Numbered from the stretch's first letter, positions 35,637 through 45,063 are shown. The stretch: DNA of 64,000 nucleotides from Nocardioides sp. (GCF_029937575.1 NZ_JAPYPS010000003.1:1554-65553); one strand, 5' to 3'. Notes: generated by a model not told the origin, from the sequence alone. Program-made: numbers and translations.

Positions 35637-35642
35637 GCGCCC

Positions 35643-36935
35643 GTGACCACCACCGAGCTCCCGGGACTCATCTTCCACACCCTGACCGCCGAGGACGGCG
35701 ACGGCGACCGGGCCGCCCTGCTCCGCGGGTGGAACGAGGCGCTCCTGCGTGGTTTCCACGAGGGCCGGCTGTCGGAGGACCACGAGCGACACTGGCTGGA
35801 GGCCACCCGCGCCGACGGCATCCGGATGACGGGGGCCTGGCCCTCGTCGGTCGCCGTCGGGGACGCGGCGATGCCGGTGGCGACGTACGCCTCGTGGGGC
35901 GGTGAGCTCAACGTCGGAGCCGGGCACCGGGTGCCGCTGCACATGATCAGCGACGTGACGGTGAGCCCGACCCACCGGCGCCGCGGCCTGCTGCGTCGGC
36001 TGATGGTCGACGACCTCCGACGGGCCCAGCAGCAGGGCCTCGCTCTGGCTGCTCTGACCGCCAGCGAGGGCGCGATCTACGGACGCTTCGGCTTCGGGCC
36101 GGCCACCCGGCTGCGCGTGGTCGAGGTCGACGTGACCTCACGCTTCGCGCTGCGACAGCCCCCGGTCGGCGACGGCAGCCTGGAGCTCGTCGAGCCCGAG
36201 GCCGCCTGGGAGACGATGCGGGCGGTCATGGAGCGGCACTGCTCGGCGACCCGCGGCGCCGTCCCCTGGCCGGCCTTCTACGAGCCCATCATGAGTGGCC
36301 GCTACGACTTCGACGCGGGCGGTCCCAACAAGAAGTCGCGCGTCGTCGTGCACCTGGACGCCCATGGCACCGCCGACGGCTTCGCCGTCTACGAGCACGC
36401 CGGCCAGGTCGAAGGTCGCGGGACCGTCGACGCGAAGGCCCTCGTCGGCCTGACCGATGCCGCTCACCTCGCCCTGTGGCGCTTCCTCGCCGACGTCGAC
36501 CTGACCGAGCGGGTGCGCTTCCGCCGCCACCGGGAGGTCGACCCGCTCGACTGGGCACTGGTCGACCACCGCGTCGTGCGCACGACCAGCGCCTACGACC
36601 TGCTGTGGCTGCGCGTCCTCGACGTCGTCGCGGCGCTCGAGGCCCGCCCCTGGTACGGCGACGGCACGGTCGTCCTCGGGGTCGAGGACTCGCTGGGCCT
36701 GACCGACGGGAGGTGGCGGGTGAGCGTCTCGGAAGGTCGCGCCGACGTGGCGCCGACCGACGAGCCCGCCGAGGTGCGCCTGTCTGCGGAGACGCTCGGT
36801 GCTCTGTACCTGGGCGGGATCGACGTAGCGACCCTGACCGCCGCCGGACGGGTCGCCGGTGAGGACGGCGCCCTCGAGCAATGGTCGGCGATGGCCGACG
36901 GCGGGCCCGCGCCCTACTGCGCGACGGGCTTCTGA
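35643..36935 (+). CDS. GNAT acetyltransferase, Eis-like
   Basis: 430 residues. The N-terminal GNAT domain has acetyl-CoA motif SDVTVSPTHRRRGLLRRLM (V/T-x-P-x-x-R-R-x-G), then a second GNAT-like region and a C-terminal sterol-carrier-like domain. The chain ends in phenylalanine (CATGF), as in Eis proteins, where the C-terminal carboxylate takes part in catalysis. Eis enzymes acetylate amines such as aminoglycosides and lysines; the natural substrate here is not predictable. GTG 35643 is leaderless behind TAGGTT. Confidence 0.88.
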   Translation: MTTTELPGLIFHTLTAEDGDGDRAALLRGWNEALLRGFHEGRLSEDHERHWLEATRADGIRMTGAWPSSVAVGDAAMPVATYASWGGELNVGAGHRVPLHMISDVTVSPTHRRRGLLRRLMVDDLRRAQQQGLALAALTASEGAIYGRFGFGPATRLRVVEVDVTSRFALRQPPVGDGSLELVEPEAAWETMRAVMERHCSATRGAVPWPAFYEPIMSGRYDFDAGGPNKKSRVVVHLDAHGTADGFAVYEHAGQVEGRGTVDAKALVGLTDAAHLALWRFLADVDLTERVRFRRHREVDPLDWALVDHRVVRTTSAYDLLWLRVLDVVAALEARPWYGDGTVVLGVEDSLGLTDGRWRVSVSEGRADVAPTDEPAEVRLSAETLGALYLGGIDVATLTAAGRVAGEDGALEQWSAMADGGPAPYCATGF

Positions 36936-37019
36936 CCCCTCCCGGTGCGTGCGGCCCCACCGGTCGCGATGTGGTGGCGCTCGCACGCCAACCCGACGTG
37001 GCAGCCAGTGAGGATCGGG

Positions 37020-37343
37020 TCAGAGCAGCGAGTTGGGCTCGAACGTCGGTCGCTTGTCCTCGTCGTGCTTGGCGGGGCGGACGAACTCGAACCCCCCGGT
37101 CAGCACCGTCTCCCACGAGGGGTCGAGCAGCCGCCGTACGTCCGCTGCGCAGGCCTCGTGCAGGGGCGGGGCGTGGAAGGCGTTGCGGCCCACCTCCTCG
37201 GCCGTGCCGACGAAGGCGACGGGGCGCGCCAGGGACCCCCCACACGCCCCGCACACCCGCGACAGCGCGCACTGGGTGACCTTGGCCTTGACCAGGGCAC
37301 CGTCGTCCCAGGCGAACAGGACGGTGCCGTCGACCCTGCTCAC
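37020..37343 (-). CDS. small cysteine-containing hypothetical protein
   Basis: 107 residues. The frame from GTG 37343 overlaps the desaturase stop as GTGA, so it is coupled to the desaturase operon. It contains VCGACGGSL, then a lone His-Glu-Ala-Cys further on, giving a possible C-x2-C...H-x3-C metal site, and an acidic/basic C-terminus ending PTFEPNSLL. No family recognised. Composition and spacing fit a real gene; an accessory role in desaturation is an inference from position only. Confidence 0.6.
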   Translation of the reverse strand: MSRVDGTVLFAWDDGALVKAKVTQCALSRVCGACGGSLARPVAFVGTAEEVGRNAFHAPPLHEACAADVRRLLDPSWETVLTGGFEFVRPAKHDEDKRPTFEPNSLL

Positions 37344-38551
37344 GAGGCCGAGCGCGACCAGCCGCCGAGCTCGAGGCGGCGCTGCTGACGCTCCTCGTCC
37401 TGACGGCGACCGTGCTCCACGGTGATGTCCTTGCCGGTCGGCGGCTTGTCGTCCTGCGTCAGCTTGTTGGGCAGCGACAGCTTGTGGATCACCCGCAGCA
37501 CCTGGCCGTACTGCCGGTGCAGCGGCCCGGTCGTGTAGGGGATGTCGTACTTGTCGCAGAGAGCCCGCACCTTCACCGAGATCTCGGCGTAGCGGTTGCT
37601 GGGCAGGTCGGGGAAGAGGTGGTGCTCGATCTGGTAGCCGAGGTTGCCGCTCATCACGTGCAGCAGCTTGCCGCCCTCGAAGTTGGCCGTGCCGAGGACC
37701 TGTCGCAGGTACCACTCGGACCTGGTCTCGTCCTCCAGCTCGTCCTCGGTGAAGTGCAGAGCCCCGTCGGGGAAGTGACCGCAGAAGATGATCAGGTAGG
37801 ACCAGACGTTGCGCATCACGTTGGCGGTCGCGTTGGCCTTGAGCGTCGACCTCCACTGCTTGCCCGACAGCGCCGGGTAGAGCACGTAGTCCTTGAGGAT
37901 CTGGTTGCGGCCCTTCTTGGCGATCTGCTTGAGCTGCCGCTTCATCTCCTTCGGGTCCTTCTTGCCCTTGCGGATCGCCTCGAGGTCGAGGTCGTGCAGC
38001 GCGACTCCCCACTGGAAGAGGCTGGCCAGCAGCGCGTTGTAGACGGGCTGGCCGAGGTTGACCGGGTGCCACTTCTGCTCGCGTGCCATCCGCAGCACGC
38101 CGTACCCGATGTCGTTGTCGAAGCCGAGCACGTTGGTGAACTGGTGGTGGATGTAGTTGTGGCTGTGCTTCCACTGCTCGGCCGGCTGGCCGGTGTCCCA
38201 CTCCCACGTGGAGGAGTGGATCTCGGGGTCGTTCATCCAGTCCCACTGGCCGTGCATGACGTTGTGGCCGATCTCCATGTTCTCGAGGATCTTGGCCAGC
38301 CCCAGGGAGACGGCACTCGCGGCCAGCACGGGGCCGCGCACCTTCTTGTCCATCGGCGAGCTGACGATCATCCCGATCCGGGCCGCGGCCGCCATCCAGC
38401 GCTGGACCGTGATGACCCGGTTGATGTACGCCGCGTCGGCGTCACCGCGCGACTCCTCGATCTCGGCGCGGATCGCGTCGAGCTCGGCTCCGATCTGCTC
38501 GACCTCCTCGGGCGTGAGGTGGCAGTACTCCTTGACGTCTGCGATGGCCAT
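37340..38551 (-). CDS. membrane fatty-acid desaturase (DesA3-like)
   Basis: 403 residues. The three histidine boxes of acyl desaturases are present: GHNVMH, HSHNYIHH and QIEHH. Hydrophobic stretches lie between them, fitting an integral membrane di-iron enzyme. It introduces a cis double bond into acyl-CoA or lipid acyl chains (stearoyl delta-9 in the Mycobacterium homologue). GAGGAG precedes ATG 38551. The electron-supplying reductase gene ends 10 bases upstream, the same pairing as Rv3230c-desA3 in M. tuberculosis (recalled). Confidence 0.92.
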   Translation of the reverse strand: MAIADVKEYCHLTPEEVEQIGAELDAIRAEIEESRGDADAAYINRVITVQRWMAAAARIGMIVSSPMDKKVRGPVLAASAVSLGLAKILENMEIGHNVMHGQWDWMNDPEIHSSTWEWDTGQPAEQWKHSHNYIHHQFTNVLGFDNDIGYGVLRMAREQKWHPVNLGQPVYNALLASLFQWGVALHDLDLEAIRKGKKDPKEMKRQLKQIAKKGRNQILKDYVLYPALSGKQWRSTLKANATANVMRNVWSYLIIFCGHFPDGALHFTEDELEDETRSEWYLRQVLGTANFEGGKLLHVMSGNLGYQIEHHLFPDLPSNRYAEISVKVRALCDKYDIPYTTGPLHRQYGQVLRVIHKLSLPNKLTQDDKPPTGKDITVEHGRRQDEERQQRRLELGGWSRSAS

Positions 38552-38561
38552 GGGTGTCTCC

Positions 38562-39668
38562 TCAGATGTTCAGGACGCAGGGCCCGACCGGGACGGTCAC
38601 GCACGTCTGCACCTGCTCGTTGGGCTGGTCGAACTCCGCGCCGTTGCGGAGGTCGCGGACGGTGCCGCTGATCTTGGTGACGGTGCAGGTGTGGCAGATG
38701 CCCATCCGGCAGCCGTAGGGCATCCCGACGCCGGCCGACTCCCCGGCCTCCAGGACGGTCGTGGCGCCGTCGACGTCGATGTTCTTGCCGGAGTTCTGGA
38801 AGCTCAGGCTGCCGCCCTCGCCCCCGTCGCCGCCGAGGCTGAGCGAGAACCGCTCGAGGTGGAGCGAGTCGGCGATCCCGGCCTCCTCCCAGTGTGCCTC
38901 GGCCGCGTCCAGCATCGGCCCGGGCCCGCACGCCCAGGTCTCCCGCTCGCGCCAGTCGGGGCAGATCGCGTCCAGGCCGGCGTCGCTGGATGCGAGCTCG
39001 AAGATGCCGTCGGTGTCGGTGTGCCGAGCGTGGAAGCTCAGCCCGGGGTGACGCTCGTGCAGGGCGGCGATCTCGTCGCGGAAGATCATCCGCTCCGGCG
39101 TCGTGGACGAGTAGTGCAGGACGATGTCGCCCATCGTGCCGCGCCGGTCGAGGGTGCGCAGCATGGACATCACCGGGGTGATGCCCGAGCCGCCGACGAG
39201 GAAGAGCATCCGCGCAGGCGGCGGGTCGGGCAGCACGAAGTCGCCCTGGGGCGTGGCCAGGCGCACGATGGTGCCGGGAGAGAGCCCCTTGACCAGGTGC
39301 TCGGAGAGCTTGCCCTCCGGCATCGCCCGCACCGTGATCGCCAGCGTGCGGCCCGAGCGCTTCGGCGCCGAGCTCACCGAGTAGGAGCGCCACTGGAACT
39401 TGCCGCCGACCTGGACGCCGATGCCGACGTACTGACCGGGGCGGTGGTCGTAGTGCCAGCCCCAGCCGGGACGGATGACCAGGGTGGCGGCGTCCTCGGT
39501 CTCGGGGATCACCTTCTCCACGCGTCCGCGCAGCTCGCGTGAGCTCCACAGCGGGTTGAGCAGCGTGAGGTAGTCGTCGGGCAGCAACGGTGTCGTGAGA
39601 GTGTCGGCCGCCTTGCGGAAGCCCTCCCACGAGACGCGCGGACGCCGCTCCGGTGTGGTGCTCGTCAT
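38562..39668 (-). CDS. ferredoxin-type oxidoreductase feeding the desaturase
   Basis: 368 residues in three parts: FAD domain (RSYSVSSAP, about 95-103), NAD(P)H domain (FLVGGSGITPVMSML, about 165-180; CGPGPM near 260) and a C-terminal plant-type 2Fe-2S ferredoxin with CRMGICHTC and a distant TCVTV cysteine. It passes electrons from NADPH to the adjacent desaturase. There is no ribosome-binding site before ATG 39668; TTGACG-17-TTCACT lies so close that the mRNA would be leaderless. A palindrome overlaps that promoter. Confidence 0.92.
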   Translation of the reverse strand: MTSTTPERRPRVSWEGFRKAADTLTTPLLPDDYLTLLNPLWSSRELRGRVEKVIPETEDAATLVIRPGWGWHYDHRPGQYVGIGVQVGGKFQWRSYSVSSAPKRSGRTLAITVRAMPEGKLSEHLVKGLSPGTIVRLATPQGDFVLPDPPPARMLFLVGGSGITPVMSMLRTLDRRGTMGDIVLHYSSTTPERMIFRDEIAALHERHPGLSFHARHTDTDGIFELASSDAGLDAICPDWRERETWACGPGPMLDAAEAHWEEAGIADSLHLERFSLSLGGDGGEGGSLSFQNSGKNIDVDGATTVLEAGESAGVGMPYGCRMGICHTCTVTKISGTVRDLRNGAEFDQPNEQVQTCVTVPVGPCVLNI

Positions 39669-39673
39669 GGAAC

Positions 39674-39693
39674 CAGTGAACAGTTGTCTACTG
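39674..39693. promoter_or_regulatory. 20-bp operator-like palindrome at the desaturase promoter
   Basis: CAGTGAACAGTTGTCTACTG has the symmetric form CAGT-nn-ACA-nn-TGT-nn-ACTG (14 of 20 positions symmetric). It overlaps the putative -10 TTCACT and ends five bases before ATG 39668. This is the usual layout of a TetR-type repressor site. Confidence 0.55.
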
Positions 39694-39801
39694 ACCGCGT
39701 CAATGCCCCGACGGGGTGGCCCGGCTCGGGGCCCGGGCTAGTCTCGAGGCCGTGTCACTCTTCCGCAGGAGCCGCAAGCCGGCCCGCTGGGCCGAGACCC
39801 G

Positions 39802-39807
39802 TAGGCT
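39802..39807 (+). promoter_or_regulatory. -10 box of leaderless msrB
   Basis: TAGGCT (TANNNT) ends seven bases before ATG 39815. It supports that ATG over an in-frame upstream GTG that would add about 21 residues. Confidence 0.5.
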
Positions 39808-39814
39808 CGAGGGC

Positions 39815-40234
39815 ATGGCCTACGACGTGGAGAAGACCGACGACCAGTGGCGCTCGGAGCTGTCCGCCGAGGAGTACCAGGTGCTGCGCAAGGCCGGCAC
39901 CGAGCGTGCCTTCGTCGGCAAGCTGACCGACACCGAGACCACGGGCGTCTACAAGTGCAAGGCGTGCAGTGCCACGCTCTTCGAGTCCGACACCAAGTTC
40001 CACTCCGGCTGTGGCTGGCCGTCGTTCTACCAGCCGGTGACCGACACGATCGAGTACCTCGACGACTCCACGATGGGGATGAAGCGCACCGAGGTGCGCT
40101 GCGCCGCCTGCGGCTCGCACCTCGGACACGTCTTCCCCGACGGCTACGGCACGCCGACCGGCGACCGCTACTGCATCAACTCGGTCAGCCTCACCCTCGA
40201 GCCCGCCGACGGCTCGGGGTCGGTGGCCGGCTGA
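39815..40234 (+). CDS. msrB: peptide methionine-(R)-S-oxide reductase
   Basis: 139 residues, normal for a single-domain MsrB. Reduces methionine-R-sulfoxide in proteins. The zinc ligands are in CKAC and CAAC, the substrate site in SGCGWPSF, and the catalytic Cys in RYCINS. ATG 39815 gives the standard N-terminus MAYDVEKTDDQW and follows a leaderless -10 box. It stands alone, convergent with the lipoprotein gene that ends at 40255. Confidence 0.95.
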   Translation: MAYDVEKTDDQWRSELSAEEYQVLRKAGTERAFVGKLTDTETTGVYKCKACSATLFESDTKFHSGCGWPSFYQPVTDTIEYLDDSTMGMKRTEVRCAACGSHLGHVFPDGYGTPTGDRYCINSVSLTLEPADGSGSVAG

Positions 40235-40254
40235 GCCGAGCCGGAGCCCACCGG

Positions 40255-41184
40255 TCAGCCGACGTCCACGAGGGCGGCGCTCTGCACCACGACGGTGCCG
40301 GCGCCGTACTCGCGGTCGAGCCACGCCGCGATGGTGCCGTCGTCGTAGACCAGGTCGACCTCCACCACGCCTCTGCTGCTGCCGCTGCCGAGGAGCCCGG
40401 GGACGCGGTCCATCTCACGCTGGATCGCGCGCAGCGACCTCTGGGTGTGATCGGCGGTGCCGACGCAGAGCCCTCCTCCCCAGACCTCCCGGATCGCCGC
40501 CTCGGCCACGGCCGGGTCACCGGTGACGAAGACGTTGACGATGTCGCTCGACACGGCGCCCTCCTGCTGCTCGGCGAGGGCCTGCTGCTCGGCGTCCTCG
40601 TCGCTGAGCCCGTCGAGCGAGGGCTGGTCGACGAAGGAGTGGCCGAAGTCGTCGAGCCGCGAGGCGACCCGGAACGCGCGCGACTCGTCGGCCAGGCCGG
40701 CCCGCGACGCATCGACGACCCAGCCTCCGGCGGGCTCGGGGCAGGCGGTGACGAACGGGTCGTCGTCGGGGTGAGCAGGTGCGTCGTACTCCTCGCCCGC
40801 CAGCACGGAGGTCGGGGTCAGGTCGGTCCCGTCGAAGGTTCCGGACACCACGAAGTCACCGAACTTCGTGCCCGAGACGTCCTCGTAGGCGCCAGGGTGG
40901 TCGTCCCAGTCCCACCCGATCAGCCGCGGCCCGCCGCACTGGGGAGGAAGCGACTGCGGGACCCCGCCCAGGCACAGCTCGGGCCCGTCGCCGTCGTCGA
41001 TCACCGTGACCGGCCCCAGCGTCGTCACCTCACCGCGCGTCGGCGGGATCGCGGTCGGGATGCTCGTCGGCGTCACCACGGCCGGTGACGGCGACGTCGC
41101 GGTCGAGGCGCCGGTCTCGCTCCCGCAACCGGCGGCGAGGACCGAGAGCGCCAGCGCTGCGGCCGCCGCTGCGACGGACCTCAT
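40255..41184 (-). CDS. lipoprotein, paralogue of its upstream neighbour
   Basis: 309 residues. The lipobox LSVLAAGC places it on the outer face of the membrane. A conserved block DDGDGPELCLGG ... LPPQCGGPRLIGWDW is followed by a beta-rich segment (FGDFVVSGTFDGTDLTPTSV) and a C-terminal half with a WGGGLCVG motif and a final strand GTVVVQSAALVDVG. No known family. It overlaps the upstream paralogue by four bases (ATGA), so the pair is co-translated. Confidence 0.78.
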   Translation of the reverse strand: MRSVAAAAAALALSVLAAGCGSETGASTATSPSPAVVTPTSIPTAIPPTRGEVTTLGPVTVIDDGDGPELCLGGVPQSLPPQCGGPRLIGWDWDDHPGAYEDVSGTKFGDFVVSGTFDGTDLTPTSVLAGEEYDAPAHPDDDPFVTACPEPAGGWVVDASRAGLADESRAFRVASRLDDFGHSFVDQPSLDGLSDEDAEQQALAEQQEGAVSSDIVNVFVTGDPAVAEAAIREVWGGGLCVGTADHTQRSLRAIQREMDRVPGLLGSGSSRGVVEVDLVYDDGTIAAWLDREYGAGTVVVQSAALVDVG

Positions 41185-41831
41185 GCCTCGAGCAGGGCAC
41201 CGTTGACGACGACCACGCCGTCACCGTACGCCTCGTCGGCGTAGGCCTGCAGGCTCCCGTCGTCGTAGACGACGTCGACGAGCACGTGCCCGGCCTCGTC
41301 GGCGTAGGACCCCTGGTAGCCGGGGAGCTCCTCGGACAGCGCCCGGGAGATGTCGTCCAGCTCGGCGGCGCTGTAGTCGACCGTCGGCTCCGGCAGCTCG
41401 ACCGGCGTCGGCATCATCGGGTCGTAGAGCGGTCCGGGGATCGAGCTCGTCACGGTGAAGGCGCTTCCGTCCCAGGTGCCGGTGACGGCGAAGGTGCCCC
41501 ACCGCACCTGTCCCTGCTGGTCGAAGACGCCGTCCTGCGCCGCCCAGTCCCAGTTGGTGATGCGCGGACCACCGCACTGGGGCGGGTACGACTCGGCGAT
41601 CGCGCCCAGGCACAGCTCGGCACCGTCACCGGTGTCCATCACGGTCGGCAGTCCGGCGGAGCGCACCTCCCCCGACGAGGCGGGGACCGCGGTGGGCGGT
41701 GTCGGCGGGTCGGCCGGGGCCCCGGGCGCGGCCGGGTCGGAGGCGGTCGCCGGGCCGTCGTCCCCGCTGCAGGCGGACACGCTGAGGCTGAGCGCAAGGA
41801 CCAGGGCGGCGGCGACGAGGCAGGTCTTCAT
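41181..41831 (-). CDS. lipoprotein, tandem paralogue
   Basis: 216 residues. Signal peptide with lipobox LSVSAC. It shares with the downstream protein the block DTGDGAELCLGA ... YPPQCGGPRITNWDW and a similar strand pair (WGTFAVTGTWDGSAFTVTSS) and end (GVVVVNGALLEA), but lacks about 90 residues in the middle. The common Cys...PPQCGG pattern probably forms a disulfide. Function unknown. It follows hemQ by 41 bases. Confidence 0.78.
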   Translation of the reverse strand: MKTCLVAAALVLALSLSVSACSGDDGPATASDPAAPGAPADPPTPPTAVPASSGEVRSAGLPTVMDTGDGAELCLGAIAESYPPQCGGPRITNWDWAAQDGVFDQQGQVRWGTFAVTGTWDGSAFTVTSSIPGPLYDPMMPTPVELPEPTVDYSAAELDDISRALSEELPGYQGSYADEAGHVLVDVVYDDGSLQAYADEAYGDGVVVVNGALLEA

Positions 41832-41872
41832 GGCTCTAGGACGCCTCCGGGAGGCACCCGGTTCCCGACGGG

Positions 41873-42583
41873 TCAGGGCAGCCGGTCGACCAGGTCGGCG
41901 ACCGGCGCCAACGACCCCGTGTAGAACGGGATCTCCTCGCGCACGTGGCGCCGCGCCCGCGACGCCCGCAGGTCGCGCATGAGGTCGACGATCCGGTGGA
42001 GGTCGTCGGCCTCGAAAGCCAGCATCCACTCGTAGTCCCCCAGCCCGAAGGACGCCACCGTGTTGGCGCGCACGTCGGGGTAGGGCCGGGCCTGCATGCC
42101 GTGCTCCTTGAGCATGTCGCGCCGCTCCTCGTCCGGGAGCAGGTACCACTCGTAGGAGCGGACGAACGGATAGACGCACACGTGGCCCCGAGCGGGCTCG
42201 CCGTCGAGGAAGGCCGGCACGTGGGACTTGTTGAACTCCGCCGGGCGGTGCAGGGCCATCTGCGACCACACCGGGGCGAGGCGCGAGCCGAACGCCGTAC
42301 GGCGGAACCGGTGGTAGGCCGCCTGCAGGTCCTCCGAGCGGGCGGAGTGCCACCAGATCATCACGTCGGCATCGGCGCGCAGACCGCTGACGTCGTAGAC
42401 ACCGCGGACCACGACGTCGTCGGCTGCGAGCGAGGCGAAGAGCTTCTCGACCTCGGCGCCCTCGGCCGTCCGGTCGGCGTCGGCGCCGAGCACGTCGTCG
42501 AGCCGGAAGACCGACCACATCGTGTAGCGGATCGAGTCGTTGATCTCTCGCAGCCGGGCGGCGTTGGTCTGGGAGTCACTCAT
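41873..42583 (-). CDS. hemQ: coproheme decarboxylase (HemQ/ChdC, chlorite-dismutase family)
   Basis: 236 residues, cytosolic. Converts Fe-coproporphyrin III to heme b, the last step of the coproporphyrin-dependent pathway. The family segment [18 protein letters not shown] carries the tyrosine used for radical decarboxylation, followed by KEHGMQ and [15 protein letters not shown] 42583 gives the usual MSDSQTN start; CACAAT lies seven bases upstream and no ribosome-binding site is seen, so it may be leaderless. Its pathway partners hemY and hemE are at 43696 and 50054 on the same strand. Confidence 0.93.
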   Translation of the reverse strand: MSDSQTNAARLREINDSIRYTMWSVFRLDDVLGADADRTAEGAEVEKLFASLAADDVVVRGVYDVSGLRADADVMIWWHSARSEDLQAAYHRFRRTAFGSRLAPVWSQMALHRPAEFNKSHVPAFLDGEPARGHVCVYPFVRSYEWYLLPDEERRDMLKEHGMQARPYPDVRANTVASFGLGDYEWMLAFEADDLHRIVDLMRDLRASRARRHVREEIPFYTGSLAPVADLVDRLP

Positions 42584-42670
42584 GTGCATCATTGTGCCGT
42601 GATGACCCAGATCACCCGTGCCCTGTCCGTGCTCCGCGTAACTCCCGCCGCGTCCCGGCGTTGACCCGAC

Positions 42671-43699
42671 GTGGGTAGGGGGAGATTCTCGCGCGGCGGA
42701 GCCGTGCTCTCGCTGGTGTTCGCCGTGCTGGTCGGACTGCTGGCCACCGTGACGACCGTGATCGTCACGTCGTCGGCGTCGACGTCTGCTCGCCCGGAGC
42801 CGACGACTCCCCCCTCGAGCGGCGCCGGTGAGGCTGCGGCTGAGCTCCGCCTCACCTCGGGCGAGCCGGTCAGCCCGCGCTCCCAGGACGACGCCCCGCA
42901 GCCGACGACCACCACGGCGGTTCTGCCCGCCCGCTGCCTCGACACCGGGGACACGCTGCCCAGCCGTCCGGGTGCGTGCGCCCTGACGTCGTACGGCACG
43001 AAGCGACCGACGGTCGTGGTGTGGGGCGACTCCCACGCGTGGCAGCAGCTGCCCGCACTGCGCGCCCAGGCCGAGCGCACCCGCACCAACCTCGTGGCGT
43101 TCGTGATGGGGGCCTGCCCTCCCATGGACCTGAGGGGCCTCGGCTACCGCGGGCTGTGCGTCCAGCAGACCGAGAGGGCGTTGGCCTACATCGGCAAGCG
43201 GGTCAAGCGCCAGCAGCCGATCAAGGTGGTCCTCGGCGGGTTCTGGGAGCTCTACCGCGACTACGACGTCCGCGCTGCCGCAGGGTGGGAGCCCACCGAC
43301 GTCCACGAGCGCTTCCTCGTCACCCGCGCCGAGATGTTCTCCGCCGGCGGCGGGCGCCTGTTCCGGGTGCTGGGCCGCCGCAACGTCGCCACGGCGGCGA
43401 TCGCGCAGACCCCCTGGGTCAGCGAGGGCGCTCCGGCGTGCGCTGCCGGCGAGCAGCCCTACGCGTGCGACCTCCCGCGCGCGACCGCCATCCCCGACGA
43501 GGCCGAGACCGCCGAGTGGGTGCGGGCCCAGCTGGGGCGGATCCGGCTGTCGGGCTACATCGACACCTCGCGCTTCGTCTGCGACACCTTCGTGTGCCAC
43601 CCGTCGATCGAGGGCCAGCCGGTCTACCTCGACGAGCTGCACCTCGACCCGGCGATCACCGGCTCGTTCGCTCCGGAGTACCGCGACCTGTTCCGCTAG
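42671..43699 (+). CDS. secreted or membrane-anchored SGNH-fold protein
   Basis: 342 residues. A membrane segment at ~10-33 and a Ser/Thr/Pro-rich linker precede a domain resembling the C-terminal SGNH part of OafA-type acyltransferases: [13 protein letters not shown] (block I Ser), a Gly/Asn-poor middle and DELHLDPA with the late Asp/His. Paired cysteines (CDTFVCHP) are also typical of this extracellular domain. The acyltransferase-3 membrane part is absent, so it may acetylate or deacetylate a surface glycan with a partner. It lies head-on to hemY, their stops overlapping by four bases. Confidence 0.8.
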   Translation: MGRGRFSRGGAVLSLVFAVLVGLLATVTTVIVTSSASTSARPEPTTPPSSGAGEAAAELRLTSGEPVSPRSQDDAPQPTTTTAVLPARCLDTGDTLPSRPGACALTSYGTKRPTVVVWGDSHAWQQLPALRAQAERTRTNLVAFVMGACPPMDLRGLGYRGLCVQQTERALAYIGKRVKRQQPIKVVLGGFWELYRDYDVRAAAGWEPTDVHERFLVTRAEMFSAGGGRLFRVLGRRNVATAAIAQTPWVSEGAPACAAGEQPYACDLPRATAIPDEAETAEWVRAQLGRIRLSGYIDTSRFVCDTFVCHPSIEGQPVYLDELHLDPAITGSFAPEYRDLFR

Positions 43700-45051
43700 G
43701 AGTCGGTGAGGGCGGCGGCAGCCGCGTGGCCCGACGCGATGCAGGCTGCGATCCCCACGCCGTCGTACGCCGCCCCGCACACCGCCAGGCCGGGCACCTT
43801 CTCGACCGAGGCCCGGATCCGGGCCACCCGGTCGAGGTGACCCACGGCGTACTGCGGGAGACCCCCGCCCCAGCGCTGCACGTGCGTGTCGACCGGGACC
43901 GCCTCCAGAGCCACGGCGTCGCGCAGGTCGCCGAGCGAGGCAGCGACCAGCTCGTCGTCGGTGCGCTGCAGGGCGACCTCGTCGCCGAGACGGCCCAGGG
44001 AGGTGCGCAGCAGGGCGAGGTCGCCTCCGGCCTCACGCACCCAGTCCCACTTGGCGAAGGAGAAGGTCGAGGCCTTGATCCGGCGCCCGTCGACCGGGGG
44101 CACCAGGAAGCCGGAGGACTGCTCCATGCCCGCCGGCAGCTCGGCCATCGGCAGCGCGAGGGTCACCACCGCCATCGAGGCGTAGTCGATCGCCGCGAGC
44201 TCGGCGGCTGCTGCGGGTGCCAGGTCGGCGAGCAACCGGGACGACGGGGTCGCGGGCACACCCAGGACCACCACGTCGGCCTCGAGGCGCCCCGGCGCCG
44301 GAACCGGTCCGGTGACGAGCCGGAACCCGCCGGCCGTGCGCTCCACGGAGCGCACCGTCGTCGAGGTCCGCACGTCGAGACCGGCGGCGAGGGCGTCGAC
44401 GAGGCCCCCCATCCCCCCGGCGAGGCCGGCGAACACCGGGACGTCGGACGTCGGCACGGCCGAGGCGTGCTCGACGATGCCGCCGCGTCGGGCCAGGTCG
44501 AGCAGCTGTGGGATCGCCGCCTGAGCTGAGATGCCGCGTGCGTAGCCGGCGTACACCCCGCCGAGCAGCGGCTCGACGAGTCGGTCGACGACCTCGTCGC
44601 CGTACTCCTCGGCGACGACCTCACCGACGGACACGTCTCCCTCGGGCAACCCACCGGAGTACCGGTGCCGGGCCCGGAGCATGCCCTCCGGCGAGAGGAT
44701 CCCGGAGGCCTCCAGCTGGTCGAGGTCGAGCGGTGCCCCCATCAGGGTGCGCGGCAGCGGCCGCAGGGCGCCCCGGGTCCAGATCCGCGACGTGGCACCC
44801 GTGGGATGCACCACCGCCAGACCGAGCGCACGCGCCAGGCCGATGCCCTCGGGACGGCGATTGACCATCGCCTCGGCGCCGACGTCGACGGTGACTCCCC
44901 CGACGGACTCGCGCCGGACCTTGCCGCCGGGTCGGTCCGCCGCCTCCAGGACGACCACCTCGTAGCCGGCAGCGACGAGGTCGCGGGCCGCGGTCAGGCC
45001 GGAGACACCGGCTCCGACGACGACCGCCCGCAGGGTCTCCCGCTCACTCAC
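43696..45051 (-). CDS. hemY: coproporphyrinogen/protoporphyrinogen oxidase, HemY type
   Basis: 451 residues. An FAD enzyme that oxidises coproporphyrinogen III to coproporphyrin III in actinobacteria. The dinucleotide fold reads [16 protein letters not shown] near residue 10, followed by [11 protein letters not shown] and VDVGAEAM; the C-terminus has [21 protein letters not shown] 45051 follows TAGGGT (45058-45063) by six bases with no Shine-Dalgarno, a leaderless start. HemQ and HemE complete the pathway nearby. Confidence 0.93.
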   Translation of the reverse strand: MSERETLRAVVVGAGVSGLTAARDLVAAGYEVVVLEAADRPGGKVRRESVGGVTVDVGAEAMVNRRPEGIGLARALGLAVVHPTGATSRIWTRGALRPLPRTLMGAPLDLDQLEASGILSPEGMLRARHRYSGGLPEGDVSVGEVVAEEYGDEVVDRLVEPLLGGVYAGYARGISAQAAIPQLLDLARRGGIVEHASAVPTSDVPVFAGLAGGMGGLVDALAAGLDVRTSTTVRSVERTAGGFRLVTGPVPAPGRLEADVVVLGVPATPSSRLLADLAPAAAAELAAIDYASMAVVTLALPMAELPAGMEQSSGFLVPPVDGRRIKASTFSFAKWDWVREAGGDLALLRTSLGRLGDEVALQRTDDELVAASLGDLRDAVALEAVPVDTHVQRWGGGLPQYAVGHLDRVARIRASVEKVPGLAVCGAAYDGVGIAACIASGHAAAAALTDS

Positions 45052-45057
45052 GGGTTC

Positions 45058-45063
45058 ACCCTA
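45058..45063 (-). promoter_or_regulatory. -10 box of leaderless hemY
   Basis: TAGGGT (TANNNT) on the minus strand ends six bases before GTG 45051; no ribosome-binding site lies between. Confidence 0.5.
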
